A DNA stretch of 64,000 nucleotides, taken from positions 1-64,000 of the forward strand of contig DAIOHK010000007.1 in NCBI GenBank assembly GCA_036744795.1. Direction: 5' to 3'. A program made the position numbers and the translations under genes. This stretch comes from UBA5486 sp036744795 (lineage in GTDB: Bacteria > Bacillota > UBA4882 > UBA10575). Each line of letters begins with the position of its first letter. The stretch's first letter is position 1. Positions 25,117 through 34,946 of the stretch are shown here, piece after piece. Below the pieces are notes generated by a model, which worked only from the letters and a program-made list of their open reading frames with translations, was not told the DNA's origin and made no database searches.

Positions 25117-27090
25117 ATGAATACCTTCAAATTAATTGCTCCCTATGCCCCCAGTGGCGATCAACCGGAAGCAATTGATAAACTAATTACCGGTTTAAAA
25201 AATGAGGCCAAGAGCCAAGTCTTATTAGGGGTAACCGGGTCCGGAAAAACTTTTACCATGGCCAATATTATTGCTAGGGTAAACCGTCCAACACTGATTC
25301 TTGCCCATAATAAGACTTTGGCTGCTCAATTATATAGCGAGTTTAAAGAGTTTTTTCCAGAAAATGCGGTCCACTATTTTGTAAGCTATTATGACTATTA
25401 TCAGCCTGAAGCTTATATTGCACAGTCTGATACCTATATCGAGAAAGATGCCAGTGTCAATGATGAGATCGATCGCCTGCGCCACGCTGCCACCTCTTCC
25501 CTTTTTGAAAGAAGGGATGTTCTAATTGTTGCTAGTGTTTCTTGCATTTATGGTTTAGGCTCTCCAGAAGATTATAAAGGGATGACTCTTTCTTTAAAAC
25601 ATGGTGATTTCCGTGACCGGGACAAGATTCTCCGCCGTCTAGTAGGAATCAAATACTCCCGGAATGATATTGGTTTTACCCGTGGGACATTTCGCGTCCG
25701 GGGGGATGTAATTGAGATCATCCCCATTTATGGAGAGACGATCATTAGGATTGAACTCTTTGGGGATGAAGTGGAACGAATTTTAGAAGTAGACCCCTTA
25801 ACTGGAGAAATTCTTGGTGAAAAGGAGACCATCACCATCTACCCGGGAACCCATTATATTACCAGTGAAGAAAAGATGAAAACAGCGATCATTGCCATTG
25901 AACAAGAACTGGAACAGGAACTTGCCAAACTGCGAAGGGAAGAAAATCTTCTTGAAGCCCAACGCTTAGAGCAAAGAACCCGTTTTGACCTGGAAATGCT
26001 CCAGGAAGTTGGTTATTGCCAAGGAATCGAAAACTATTCCCGGCACCTTACAGGAAGAAATCCTGGTGATGCTCCTGCCACCCTTCTTGATTATTTCCCT
26101 GGGGATTTTCTTTTGTTTATTGATGAATCCCATGTAACAATACCACAGGTAAGGGCGATGTATGCCGGAGATCGTTCTCGCAAAGAAAATTTAATCCGCT
26201 ATGGATTTCGCCTTCCTTCCGCCTTAGATAATCGCCCTCTCCGCTTTGAAGAATTTGAAAAGGCTATTAACCAGGTGATTTATGTCTCTGCTACCCCGGC
26301 TGCTTATGAATTACAACAAGCTGTACAAGTAGTTGAACAGGTAATCCGTCCTACCGGCCTACTTGATCCGGAAATTGAAGTCCGGCCGATAAAAAATCAG
26401 ATCGATGATTTAATGGAGGAGATTAGGGTTAGGGTTAATAGAAAGGAAAGAGTTCTGGTTACTACACTTACTAAAAGAATGGCTGAGGATTTAACTGAAT
26501 ACTTGGAAGAGGCAGGTTTTAAAGTACGGTATTTACATTCGGAGGTTCATACTCTTGATCGGGTAGCAATCCTCAGAGATCTACGTTTAGGAAAATTTGA
26601 TGTTTTAGTCGGAATTAACCTACTCCGTGAAGGGCTTGATCTGCCAGAGGTTACTCTTGTTGCTATTTTGGATGCGGATAAAGAAGGGTTTCTCCGTTCG
26701 GAAACTACATTAATCCAAATTATTGGACGAGCTGCTCGCAATGTCTCCGGAAAGGTGATTATGTACGCTGATCGAATTACCGATTCAATGGGTCGTGCTA
26801 TCAAAGAAACAAACCGTCGCCGGCAAAAACAACTTAAATATAATGAAAAAAATAACATCACACCAGAAACGATCCGCAAAGCGGTCCGTGATTTAATTAA
26901 TGTAGAACAAGTTGCTGAGGAAAAAGTAGTTTATGAAGCAAAACAGCGTAATTTATCACCGGTGGAAATCCGTGAACTCATTTCGGAACTGGAAGAAGAG
27001 ATGTTAAAAGCTGCGGAAAAACTAGAGTTTGAAACTGCTGCTAAACTTCGCGACGAGATGAAAGAATGGTACAAATTACTGGAGGATTGA
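25117..27090 (+). CDS. uvrB: Excinuclease ABC subunit B
   Basis: DNA-damage verification helicase of nucleotide excision repair. The 657-residue protein has Walker A GVTGSGKT (about residues 38-45), the beta-hairpin region YYDYYQPEAY, helicase motif VI QIIGRAARN, and the C-terminal UVR motif that binds UvrC. The LexA box predicts SOS induction. uvrA starts 7 bases after the stop. Confidence 0.97.
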   Translation: MNTFKLIAPYAPSGDQPEAIDKLITGLKNEAKSQVLLGVTGSGKTFTMANIIARVNRPTLILAHNKTLAAQLYSEFKEFFPENAVHYFVSYYDYYQPEAYIAQSDTYIEKDASVNDEIDRLRHAATSSLFERRDVLIVASVSCIYGLGSPEDYKGMTLSLKHGDFRDRDKILRRLVGIKYSRNDIGFTRGTFRVRGDVIEIIPIYGETIIRIELFGDEVERILEVDPLTGEILGEKETITIYPGTHYITSEEKMKTAIIAIEQELEQELAKLRREENLLEAQRLEQRTRFDLEMLQEVGYCQGIENYSRHLTGRNPGDAPATLLDYFPGDFLLFIDESHVTIPQVRAMYAGDRSRKENLIRYGFRLPSALDNRPLRFEEFEKAINQVIYVSATPAAYELQQAVQVVEQVIRPTGLLDPEIEVRPIKNQIDDLMEEIRVRVNRKERVLVTTLTKRMAEDLTEYLEEAGFKVRYLHSEVHTLDRVAILRDLRLGKFDVLVGINLLREGLDLPEVTLVAILDADKEGFLRSETTLIQIIGRAARNVSGKVIMYADRITDSMGRAIKETNRRRQKQLKYNEKNNITPETIRKAVRDLINVEQVAEEKVVYEAKQRNLSPVEIRELISELEEEMLKAAEKLEFETAAKLRDEMKEWYKLLED

Positions 27091-27097
27091 ATGTAAA

Positions 27098-29944
27098 ATG
27101 AAAAAAGATAGGATAATTGTTAAAGGCGCTAAAGTGCATAACCTCAAAAATATAGATGTGGAAATTCCCCGGGATCAACTAGTGGTCATGACAGGGCTCT
27201 CTGGCTCCGGTAAATCCTCCCTGGCCTTTGATACCATCTATGCCGAAGGGCAGCGCAGATACGTAGAATCTCTCTCCGCCTATGCCCGACAGTTTTTAGG
27301 CCAAATGGATAAACCGGATGTAGATTATATTGAAGGACTCTCTCCAGCGATCTCTATTGACCAAAAAACCACCTCCCGGAATCCCCGTTCCACTGTAGGA
27401 ACAGTCACTGAAATCTACGACTATCTTCGCTTGCTTTATGCCCGAATTGGTCACCCTCATTGTCCGGATTGTGGGCGAGAAATTGCTAAACAAACAGTAG
27501 AACAGATTGTTGATCAAGTCATGAAATTACCAGTGGAAACAAAATTTCAAATTTTGGCTCCAATTGTAAGAGGAAGAAAGGGAGAGTATGAAAAAGTCTT
27601 CTCCGACTTAAAAAAAGAGGGTTTTGTTCGCGTGCGCGTTGATGGTGAGATTCGGACTCTGGAAGAAGAAATAACTCTAGCCAGATATAAACAGCATTGG
27701 ATCGAAGTTGTTGTGGACAGATTAATTCTCCGTTCTGACATCCAGTCCCGTTTGGCCGATTCGATAGAGACTGCTTTACACCTGGCCAAAGGTTTAGTTA
27801 TTATCGCTCCGCTTTCTGGTGAGGAATCTCTATATAGTGAGAATTTTGCCTGTCCGGACTGTGGCTTCAGTTTTGAAGAAATCACACCCCGGATGTTCTC
27901 CTTCAATTCTCCTTATGGAGCCTGTCCGGCCTGCGACGGCTTGGGCTTTAAGATGGAAATTGACCCAGATAAAGTAATTGATAAAAACCGTTCCCTTAAT
28001 GATGGAGGGGTCATTGCTTGGAGCTCTGATCAAAATTCCTGGTCACTACAGTATCTTCAGAGTGTAGCTCAACATTACAATCTTGACCCCAACTTACCTT
28101 TAAAAAAGGCCACCTCTGAACAACTCCAGGCTATCCTTTATGGATCTGGAAAAGAAAAAATTGCAGTCCGCTATCAAGGAGATGATGGGAAAGAGTGGCG
28201 GCAGCATATCAGATTTGAGGGTATTATTAATAACCTTAATCGGCGTTACCGGAATACCCACTCTGATTATATCCGCCGTGATATTGAAGAAAAATTTATG
28301 ACGATCCGGACCTGTACTCAGTGTCATGGTGCAAGGCTTAGCCGTGAGAGCTTAGCCATAACTGTTGGTAATCTTAATATTAGCCAAATATCAGCTTTTT
28401 CTATTTTGAAAGCCAAAGAATTTTTTACTTCGCTTACACTTTCAGAAAAAGAAAAAATTATTGCACACCAGGTTTTTAAAGAAATCGACAATCGCCTTGG
28501 CTTCTTAATCAATGTTGGCCTAGATTACCTTACCATTGACCGGGCAGCAGGTTCTCTTTCCGGCGGTGAAGCACAACGGATTCGCCTAGCCACTCAGATT
28601 GGTTCCTCCTTAGTAGGGGTCTTATATATTCTGGATGAACCTAGTATTGGCTTGCATCAAAGAGACAATCACAGGTTAATTAATACTTTAAAAAAGCTTC
28701 GTGACTTAGGCAATACTTTGATTGTAGTAGAACATGATGAAGAAATGATCAGAGAAGCAGATCATATAATTGATGTGGGCCCTGGAGCAGGTTCTCATGG
28801 GGGAGAGATCGTAGCAACCGGTAATTTAAAGGCAATTATGTCTAACAAGCAATCAATAACCGGAGCTTATCTTTCCGGGAAACAACAGATTCCTGTTCCA
28901 AAACTCCGGCGATCAGGAAATGGTAAATATTTAGAAATTAAGGGTGCACAAGAGCATAACTTAAAAAATATCAATGTTTCGATTCCACTAGGTTGTTTCG
29001 TTGGTATTACCGGCGTCTCTGGTTCAGGAAAGAGCACCTTAATTAATGAAATCCTCTATCCGGTACTAGCACGGAAACTAAATAATGCTACGCTTCTTAA
29101 ACCTGGTACTCATCAAGAAGTTAACGGTGTCCAATTTCTGGATAAAGTAATCAATATTGATCAGTCTCCGATCGGACGAACTCCTCGCTCGAATCCTGCT
29201 ACCTATACCAGCGTCTTTGATGATATCCGGGCTGTCTTTGCTGAAACTCCGGAATCAAAGGTTCGAGGCTATAAACCAGGACGTTTTTCCTTCAATGTTA
29301 AAGGTGGCCGTTGTGAGGCTTGTACCGGCGATGGAATCATCAAGATTGAAATGCATTTTCTTCCTGATGTTTATGTACCATGTGAAGTCTGTAAAGGTAA
29401 GCGGTATAATCGTGAAACTCTAGAAATTAAATATAGAGGCCAAACCATTGCTGATATTCTTAATATGCAAGTAGAAGAAGCTTTGACTTTTTTTGAAAAC
29501 CATCCGCGCATCAAAAGGAGACTCCAGACTCTTTATGATGTAGGGTTGGGTTATATTAAGCTTGGCCAGTCTGCTACTACGCTTTCAGGGGGGGAAGCCC
29601 AACGCATTAAACTCGCTACTGAACTTGCTAGACGTAGTAATGGCCGGACGATTTATCTTTTAGATGAACCTACTACCGGACTCCATTTTGCTGATGTCCA
29701 GAAATTACTAGAGGTTTTAACAAGATTAGTTGATAGTGGTAATACTGTTTTGGTAATCGAGCATAACCTAGATGTGATTAAAACCGCCGATTATCTGATC
29801 GATTTAGGACCTGAAGGGGGAGACCGGGGTGGACAAGTTGTCGCAGCAGGAACCCCTGAAGAGCTGGCTGAAAACCCTCATTCTTATACGGGAATCTTTC
29901 TGCGACAAGTTTTGGACAATAAACTAAATGCTAAAGAGGCCTGA
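27098..29944 (+). CDS. uvrA: Excinuclease ABC subunit A
   Basis: Damage-recognition ATPase of nucleotide excision repair, 948 residues, full length. It has two ABC modules: Walker A GLSGSGKSS near the N-terminus and GVSGSGKST in the second half, each with LSGGEAQRI signatures. Zinc-binding pairs CPDCGREI, CPDCGFSF and CEVCKG are visible. Co-transcribed with uvrB from the SOS promoter. Confidence 0.97.
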   Translation: MKKDRIIVKGAKVHNLKNIDVEIPRDQLVVMTGLSGSGKSSLAFDTIYAEGQRRYVESLSAYARQFLGQMDKPDVDYIEGLSPAISIDQKTTSRNPRSTVGTVTEIYDYLRLLYARIGHPHCPDCGREIAKQTVEQIVDQVMKLPVETKFQILAPIVRGRKGEYEKVFSDLKKEGFVRVRVDGEIRTLEEEITLARYKQHWIEVVVDRLILRSDIQSRLADSIETALHLAKGLVIIAPLSGEESLYSENFACPDCGFSFEEITPRMFSFNSPYGACPACDGLGFKMEIDPDKVIDKNRSLNDGGVIAWSSDQNSWSLQYLQSVAQHYNLDPNLPLKKATSEQLQAILYGSGKEKIAVRYQGDDGKEWRQHIRFEGIINNLNRRYRNTHSDYIRRDIEEKFMTIRTCTQCHGARLSRESLAITVGNLNISQISAFSILKAKEFFTSLTLSEKEKIIAHQVFKEIDNRLGFLINVGLDYLTIDRAAGSLSGGEAQRIRLATQIGSSLVGVLYILDEPSIGLHQRDNHRLINTLKKLRDLGNTLIVVEHDEEMIREADHIIDVGPGAGSHGGEIVATGNLKAIMSNKQSITGAYLSGKQQIPVPKLRRSGNGKYLEIKGAQEHNLKNINVSIPLGCFVGITGVSGSGKSTLINEILYPVLARKLNNATLLKPGTHQEVNGVQFLDKVINIDQSPIGRTPRSNPATYTSVFDDIRAVFAETPESKVRGYKPGRFSFNVKGGRCEACTGDGIIKIEMHFLPDVYVPCEVCKGKRYNRETLEIKYRGQTIADILNMQVEEALTFFENHPRIKRRLQTLYDVGLGYIKLGQSATTLSGGEAQRIKLATELARRSNGRTIYLLDEPTTGLHFADVQKLLEVLTRLVDSGNTVLVIEHNLDVIKTADYLIDLGPEGGDRGGQVVAAGTPEELAENPHSYTGIFLRQVLDNKLNAKEA

Positions 29945-30044
29945 AAAAATAAAGGTAAATTATGCAATTCCCTCAAAAAATTATGGTTTATTCATCAAGA
30001 AACTGGTACCATATCTATAGAGAAAACTTGAGGAGGAAACAATT

Positions 30045-31220
30045 TTGAATGAAAATGAACTTCTTTTAAGGTACGGTAATAATCCCCACCAAAAGCCAGC
30101 CAGAATTTATATGAAAGAAGGAGCCTTACCCCTAAAAGTAATCAATGGCCGCCCCGGGTATATCAATCTCTTAGATGCCTTTAATTCCTGGCAATTAGTA
30201 AAGGAACTCCGTGAAGCACTTAAGAAACCTGCTGCCGCCTCCTTTAAGCATGTAAGCCCTGCAGGAGCAGCTATTGGCATCGAGCTGGATGAAACTTTAA
30301 AAAAGGCTTATTTTGTTGAAGATATGGAGCTTTCCCCCCTAGCCTGTGCGTATCTCCGTGCCAGGGGAGCAGATCGCGTCTCCTCTTTTGGTGATTGGAT
30401 TGCTTTAAGCGAGCAAGTCGATCTCCCCACTGCCAGAATTATTGCCAAAGAAGTTTCGGACGGGGTTATCGCTCCTGGTTACCGGCCTGAGGCTTTGGAA
30501 GTCTTAAAACAAAAGAAAAAAGGAAATTACGTTATTATTCAGATGGATCCTGAATATGAACCCGAAGAAATGGAAAGCCGCGAAGTTTTCGGGATTACTT
30601 TTGAACAAAAACGAAATAATATAAAAATTACCGATCAACTCTTGAAGAATATTGTCACTGAAAAGAAAAACCTACCCGAATCTGCACGTAGAGATCTACT
30701 CATCTCCTTAATTACTTTAAAATATACCCAGTCTAATTCGGTCTGTTATGCTCACAGCGGCCAAGCAATTGGCATTGGTGCCGGACAACAATCGAGAATT
30801 CTCTGTACCCGTTTGGCAGCAGCAAAAGCAGAAAACTGGTTCCTCCGACAACACCCGGCCGTTCTTGACCTTCGATTTAAAGATAGCCTTACCCGTTCAG
30901 AGAAAGATAATGCTATTGACCTCTATTTACGGGATAATTTGAGTAGTGCTGAATTAAGGGTCTGGGAAGAGTCTTTTATTAAGGTGCCTGTCAGATTAAA
31001 TGCAAAGGAGAAAAGAGCCTGGATCGAGAAGTTTAGTGATACTGCACTGGCTTCTGATGCTTTCTTTCCCTTCCGTGATAATATTGACTGTGCTGCAGAA
31101 TGTGGCGTTAAATTTATTGCCCAACCCGGTGGTTCTATTAGGGATCAAAATGTAATTAAAGCCTGCAATGATTATGGAATGATCATGGCCTTTACTGAAC
31201 TGAGGTTGTTTCATCATTAA
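30045..31220 (+). CDS. Stand-alone AICAR transformylase
   Basis: Formylates AICAR to FAICAR in purine synthesis. The 391-residue protein matches the transformylase domain of PurH: RYGNNPHQ at the N-terminus, FKHVSPAGAA, LKYTQSNSVCYA and the FIAQPGGSIRDQ end motif. The IMP cyclohydrolase domain that usually precedes it is absent, and the N-terminus begins right at the transformylase fold, so this is a stand-alone form, not a truncation. The start is TTG at 30045 after AGGAGGAAAC. Cyclisation to IMP must be done by another protein. Such short forms occur in some Clostridia. Confidence 0.88.
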   Translation: MNENELLLRYGNNPHQKPARIYMKEGALPLKVINGRPGYINLLDAFNSWQLVKELREALKKPAAASFKHVSPAGAAIGIELDETLKKAYFVEDMELSPLACAYLRARGADRVSSFGDWIALSEQVDLPTARIIAKEVSDGVIAPGYRPEALEVLKQKKKGNYVIIQMDPEYEPEEMESREVFGITFEQKRNNIKITDQLLKNIVTEKKNLPESARRDLLISLITLKYTQSNSVCYAHSGQAIGIGAGQQSRILCTRLAAAKAENWFLRQHPAVLDLRFKDSLTRSEKDNAIDLYLRDNLSSAELRVWEESFIKVPVRLNAKEKRAWIEKFSDTALASDAFFPFRDNIDCAAECGVKFIAQPGGSIRDQNVIKACNDYGMIMAFTELRLFHH

Positions 31221-31233
31221 TAAGCAGATGATA

Positions 31234-31277
31234 AAACCCCGGATTTGCTATAAAGTAGAACCGGGGTTTCTTTTTTT
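31234..31277 (+). terminator. Intrinsic terminator after AICAR transformylase gene
   Basis: AAACCCCGG (31234-31242) pairs perfectly with CCGGGGTTT (31261-31269), followed by a T-rich tract. The remaining gap to 31499 holds a partial family-1 repeat (31327-31353) and one family-3 repeat. Confidence 0.85.
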
Positions 31278-31377
31278 ATACCGCCCTTAACATTATTCTT
31301 TAACGATTTGCACGGTTCCATTGATTAAGATTAAACACAATATATTAATAGTCATAATTTGGAATTAACACTACATA

Positions 31378-31434
31378 GTCTTTCATGCCGCCTACCCACG
31401 TACAAATTAATGTAAATCAAAGACGGATGAATCG
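31378..31434 (+). repeat. Dispersed repeat family 3, single unit
   Basis: Aligns with the minus strand of 20452-20516 and with 61747-61806, sharing the AAAGACGGATGAATCG end with the latter. The inner stem reads TACA and TGTA with a larger loop; the outer stem CCG and CGG is kept. Confidence 0.65.
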
Positions 31435-31499
31435 CAACCCTCAGAGACTTTTCCCGTATTGCTCAAATGGGTGCCGTAGGAATTACGCAATTCTCCCGT

Positions 31500-32618
31500 T
31501 TAAACCGTTTTCTGATAAATCCGATAAACTCTATAAAGTTTACCTCCAACTCCCACGACCGAACGGATCGATTCTTTATTCATCTCCGCAATCGTTGATC
31601 CCTCACCATAAACATAACCTTTATTTCTTGCCTCTAGCATTAAACGATGGTAAATAGCACTATTGACAGCCTTATTCCTAAATTTAGGTACCACAAACTG
31701 TATAAAGACCCGTGCGCCATTAATCTTCCTTTTATACCAAAGATACTTTATAAAGCCAAAGGGAAAAAGTCTACCATCTAGTCTTTTTAAGACCTGATTA
31801 TAATCAGGTAAAGCCACTACAAAGCCGATTGGTCGGTCCTGAGAACGGGCAATATAAACTAAATCCGAATCCACAAATTTAGCCAGTGTATAGATTTCCG
31901 CCCGGATCTCTTCTAAAGATGGAGGCGTTAAATGCCCCCAAGATTCAGGCATGGATAGGTCTAGAATCTCTTTAATATCACTTATTTCCCGTTCTAGATT
32001 TTTTTTATCAAACCGGTCAATATGAAAATCAAATTTCTTCATGGCATACGCTACTATCCTGCCATATCTCTCATCATCAAGCTTTTCTACATCTAAATGA
32101 AAAGCCAATAGATCCATATTTTTTTCAAATCCACTACTTTCAAAGAATTTTTCATAATAAGGGGGATTATAAGAATTCATCAAGACCGGTGGACCATTAA
32201 ATCCTTTAATTAAGATCCCCCGATTATCATCACCATTTGTTGGTGAGACTGGTCCAACCACCCTAGTTAACCCTCTCTGTCTTAACCAGGCTATCGCCGC
32301 CTCAAACAGTGAGGTGGCAACTTTTTCGTCATTAATCGTCTCAAAGAGACTAATGTAACCTTCCTTCTTTCTTTTTTTTCGATTTAATTTAGTATTAACC
32401 CCCACTAAAATCCTACCAACGACTTGATTCTCTGAAAGGGCAAGAAAAAATGTATGTGGGTCTCTAGCTAGCAATGGATTGTTTTTACCCTGTAAGGTCT
32501 GGAATAAAGGCCAACGTAACGGAGGAACCCAGTAAGGATCATTTTTATAAATTTCCCATGGTAAATCAATAAAAGCCTTTAATTCTTGCTTCTTCTTTAT
32601 TTCTTTTATTTGTAACAT
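31500..32618 (-). CDS. GNAT-like acetyltransferase family protein
   Basis: A 372-residue protein resembling the YghO-like family, seen in many bacteria, with features of N-acetyltransferases. The N-terminal segment with ALSENQVVGRILVG resembles the acetyl-CoA-binding strand region, and a second similar region is present near IGFVVALPDYN, so it may be a double GNAT fold. No substrate is known. The ATG is preceded by TAGGAGAATAAG. It is transcribed with or just after the DUF819 gene (41 bases between them). Confidence 0.65.
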   Translation of the reverse strand: MLQIKEIKKKQELKAFIDLPWEIYKNDPYWVPPLRWPLFQTLQGKNNPLLARDPHTFFLALSENQVVGRILVGVNTKLNRKKRKKEGYISLFETINDEKVATSLFEAAIAWLRQRGLTRVVGPVSPTNGDDNRGILIKGFNGPPVLMNSYNPPYYEKFFESSGFEKNMDLLAFHLDVEKLDDERYGRIVAYAMKKFDFHIDRFDKKNLEREISDIKEILDLSMPESWGHLTPPSLEEIRAEIYTLAKFVDSDLVYIARSQDRPIGFVVALPDYNQVLKRLDGRLFPFGFIKYLWYKRKINGARVFIQFVVPKFRNKAVNSAIYHRLMLEARNKGYVYGEGSTIAEMNKESIRSVVGVGGKLYRVYRIYQKTV

Positions 32619-32659
32619 CTTATTCTCCTACTTAAAAAGTTTAGTAACTACTTTTCTCC

Positions 32660-33778
32660 TTATTTTGGCATCAATAACCAGGCAACAGCAAAACCAAAAT
32701 AATTTCCTATGGCGTAGCCCACCAAACCACTGGTTAAGCCAGATATTACCACCTCGCGGTTACTAATTCCTTCGGCAACAGGGCCAATAAAAGCTGGTCC
32801 AAAAATACCAGCAGTCGAGGTGATAATCGTGGTATCAACATCAATTTGGAAAATAAATGCCAACAAAAAGTGGATTAATATCGACATTGTCATTACAAAG
32901 GCTGTATACATGAAAACCCCAGAACTTGAAGTAAGGATCCCGCTAAAATTAATATTCGTCCCTATCGCTAAAGAAAAGATGAGAATCAGGTATTGTCCGG
33001 CTTCATAAGTTCCTTTGATATTCCTAATCTTTTCCATAAATGAGGCCCCGATCCCCAGAGTGGTAATTACCAACATAACAATCGCGACTTCAATCCTACC
33101 TACTAATAACAGAGATACCCCTACGCTAATCCCAACAAAAATTACCGATAAAATAAATGCTACCAATAAACTAAACCTTTCCGTTGTTTCACTGGTAGCT
33201 GCTAAAGGAGGAGAAAAAACGGGTTTAACAAAAGGAGGAAGAAACCTACAAGCAAGCCATTTTGCCCCTGATATTAAAAATAGAAAATAAATTCCTCCAA
33301 TAATCGCATCGGAAGTATTTGCTAAAATGAGGGTTTCTTCCCCAACCTTTAAACCCATACCAATTGCCATTAAATTAGGAGTACCGCCAGTATAAACGCC
33401 GACTAACATCCCAGACAGTTTCCAATAATTGGGGACAATGTCAGAAAATAAAAAAGCAGCCATAATTGAACTGGCTACCACTCCAATAATTACAAAAGCA
33501 AAAGAGATAATCGTTTTTCTCGCTAACCCTAGCCATCTTTGGAAATTTGTGGAGAACAGGATCATCGGAATAGCAAGAGGGATCATCAGTTCGGATAAAG
33601 TTAAAGCCAATTTTTTATCCACTGGAAAGCCAGAATTACCTAAAATCATCCCGATAATATAACAAAGAAGAATTGGACTGATAAATTGCAGTTTTTTTGT
33701 TTTATCAAGTAACTTCATAAGTAAAAAAGGGGTTATAGTATAAAAGATAATTTGCAAAACTTGCTGAATACTTTCCAC
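32660..33778 (-). CDS. DUF819 family membrane protein
   Basis: A very hydrophobic 372-residue protein with about ten membrane segments. The GVYTGGTPNLMAIG stretch (about residues 127-140) and the later TSTAGIFGPAFIGPVA stretch are typical of DUF819 (YjcL-like). The two-fold repeated layout suggests a transporter of unknown substrate. The start is GTG at 33778 near a GGGGAG site. The downstream GNAT-like gene may belong to the same transcript. Confidence 0.82.
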   Translation of the reverse strand: MESIQQVLQIIFYTITPFLLMKLLDKTKKLQFISPILLCYIIGMILGNSGFPVDKKLALTLSELMIPLAIPMILFSTNFQRWLGLARKTIISFAFVIIGVVASSIMAAFLFSDIVPNYWKLSGMLVGVYTGGTPNLMAIGMGLKVGEETLILANTSDAIIGGIYFLFLISGAKWLACRFLPPFVKPVFSPPLAATSETTERFSLLVAFILSVIFVGISVGVSLLLVGRIEVAIVMLVITTLGIGASFMEKIRNIKGTYEAGQYLILIFSLAIGTNINFSGILTSSSGVFMYTAFVMTMSILIHFLLAFIFQIDVDTTIITSTAGIFGPAFIGPVAEGISNREVVISGLTSGLVGYAIGNYFGFAVAWLLMPK

Positions 33779-34038
33779 AACATCTCCCCATTCCTATTAG
33801 CTTTTAACTGAATTTTATAATTTTATCCGATACTCTGTCAAGTTAAAGAGGAGATTGCTCCAAAAATACTATTAAACTTTACAGAATAACCTCTATATCC
33901 TATTATGCAATATAAACATACAAATAAATACTTCTTTGGATAGCCTTTTCATGGTATAGTTTTATGGACGCATAGATTCTTTAAATGACTTACATTTATA
34001 CTATTACAGTTCAAATCCAATAAAAAAGGAGGTTTATT

Positions 34039-34749
34039 ATGATTAAACATCTGCTTTTTGATTTAGATGGAACATTACTACCAATTGATCTCGATTTTTT
34101 CTTCCGGGATTATCTATTAACCTTAAGTAATAAATTTGATCAAACTATAAATCAGAAAGAGTTCATGGAAAAATTATTAGCAAGTACAATGGTGATGATA
34201 GAAAATAAAGATCAGAACCTAACCAATGAGAAGGTTTTCTGGAATGATTTCCCTATCCGCATTGGCTTTCCCCGTTCAGAGCTGGAACCAATCTTTTTAA
34301 GCTTTTATTATAATGAATACCGACAACTCGGTTGTAATCTTCCACCAGCCCCCCGTGTCCGGAAAACACTAGAGTGTACTTTAAAAATGGGCTTCACAAT
34401 CACCATTGCTACCAATCCCATTTTCCCAGAGTACGCACTTATCGAACGCTTATCCTGGATTAATTGTCATGACCTTCCTTTTCAAATGGTTACTTCTATG
34501 GAAAATATGCACTTTTGTAAGCCTAATCCAGAATATTATCAAGAAATAATTGATCTTCTCGGTGTTAAGGAAGAGGAGTGTTTAATGATTGGTAATGATG
34601 TCGAAGAAGATCTAATTGCTTCCCTTTTAGGGATCAAAACCTGTTTAGTTACAGATCGATTGATCAGTCGAGGAAAATTTAAGGTTGAACCTGATTATAC
34701 ATGCAGTTTTGCCGAACTTAACCAGATAATTAAAGAATTAAATCTTTAA
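34039..34749 (+). CDS. HAD family hydrolase
   Basis: A haloacid-dehalogenase phosphatase of 236 residues. Motif I is DLDGTLLPID (Asp8 nucleophile, Asp10 acid), motif II is TIATNP (Thr), motif III is the KPNPEYY lysine and motif IV is GNDVEEDL. A helical cap lies between motifs I and II. Substrate cannot be assigned. AAAGGAGG precedes the ATG. The 260-base gap upstream is AT-rich and shows no gene. Confidence 0.85.
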   Translation: MIKHLLFDLDGTLLPIDLDFFFRDYLLTLSNKFDQTINQKEFMEKLLASTMVMIENKDQNLTNEKVFWNDFPIRIGFPRSELEPIFLSFYYNEYRQLGCNLPPAPRVRKTLECTLKMGFTITIATNPIFPEYALIERLSWINCHDLPFQMVTSMENMHFCKPNPEYYQEIIDLLGVKEEECLMIGNDVEEDLIASLLGIKTCLVTDRLISRGKFKVEPDYTCSFAELNQIIKELNL

Positions 34750-34822
34750 AAAAGTATTGCATTACAATATCAAATACATACTTCAGTTAATTATGAAATT
34801 CCATCATTAAGTAAAGCTTTCA

Positions 34823-34908
34823 TTGTTACCTTGACTTGGGTCATGGCACAATATATAGTGAGTTGCTTATAAAAGGCTATCAATATAATGCGACAAGATA
34901 GTTAAATT
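34823..34908 (+). repeat. Dispersed repeat family 1, copy B
   Basis: 86 bases that align with copies A and C from TTGTTACCTT to GTTAAATT. The stem CTATC (34877-34881) and GATAG (34897-34901) is kept while the loop differs. The preceding 34750-34800 also resembles the 3' part of 41464-41580. Confidence 0.7.
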
Positions 34909-34909
34909 G

Positions 34910-34942
34910 AAGGTAAGCCAATTATTTCTCTCGGCTTACCTT
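34910..34942. terminator. Terminator-like hairpin between convergent HAD and mgtE genes
   Basis: AAGGTAAGCC (34910-34919) pairs perfectly with GGCTTACCTT (34933-34942), 13-base loop. T runs are weak on both strands, so termination is likely but not certain. Confidence 0.5.
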
Positions 34943-34946
34943 ATAA

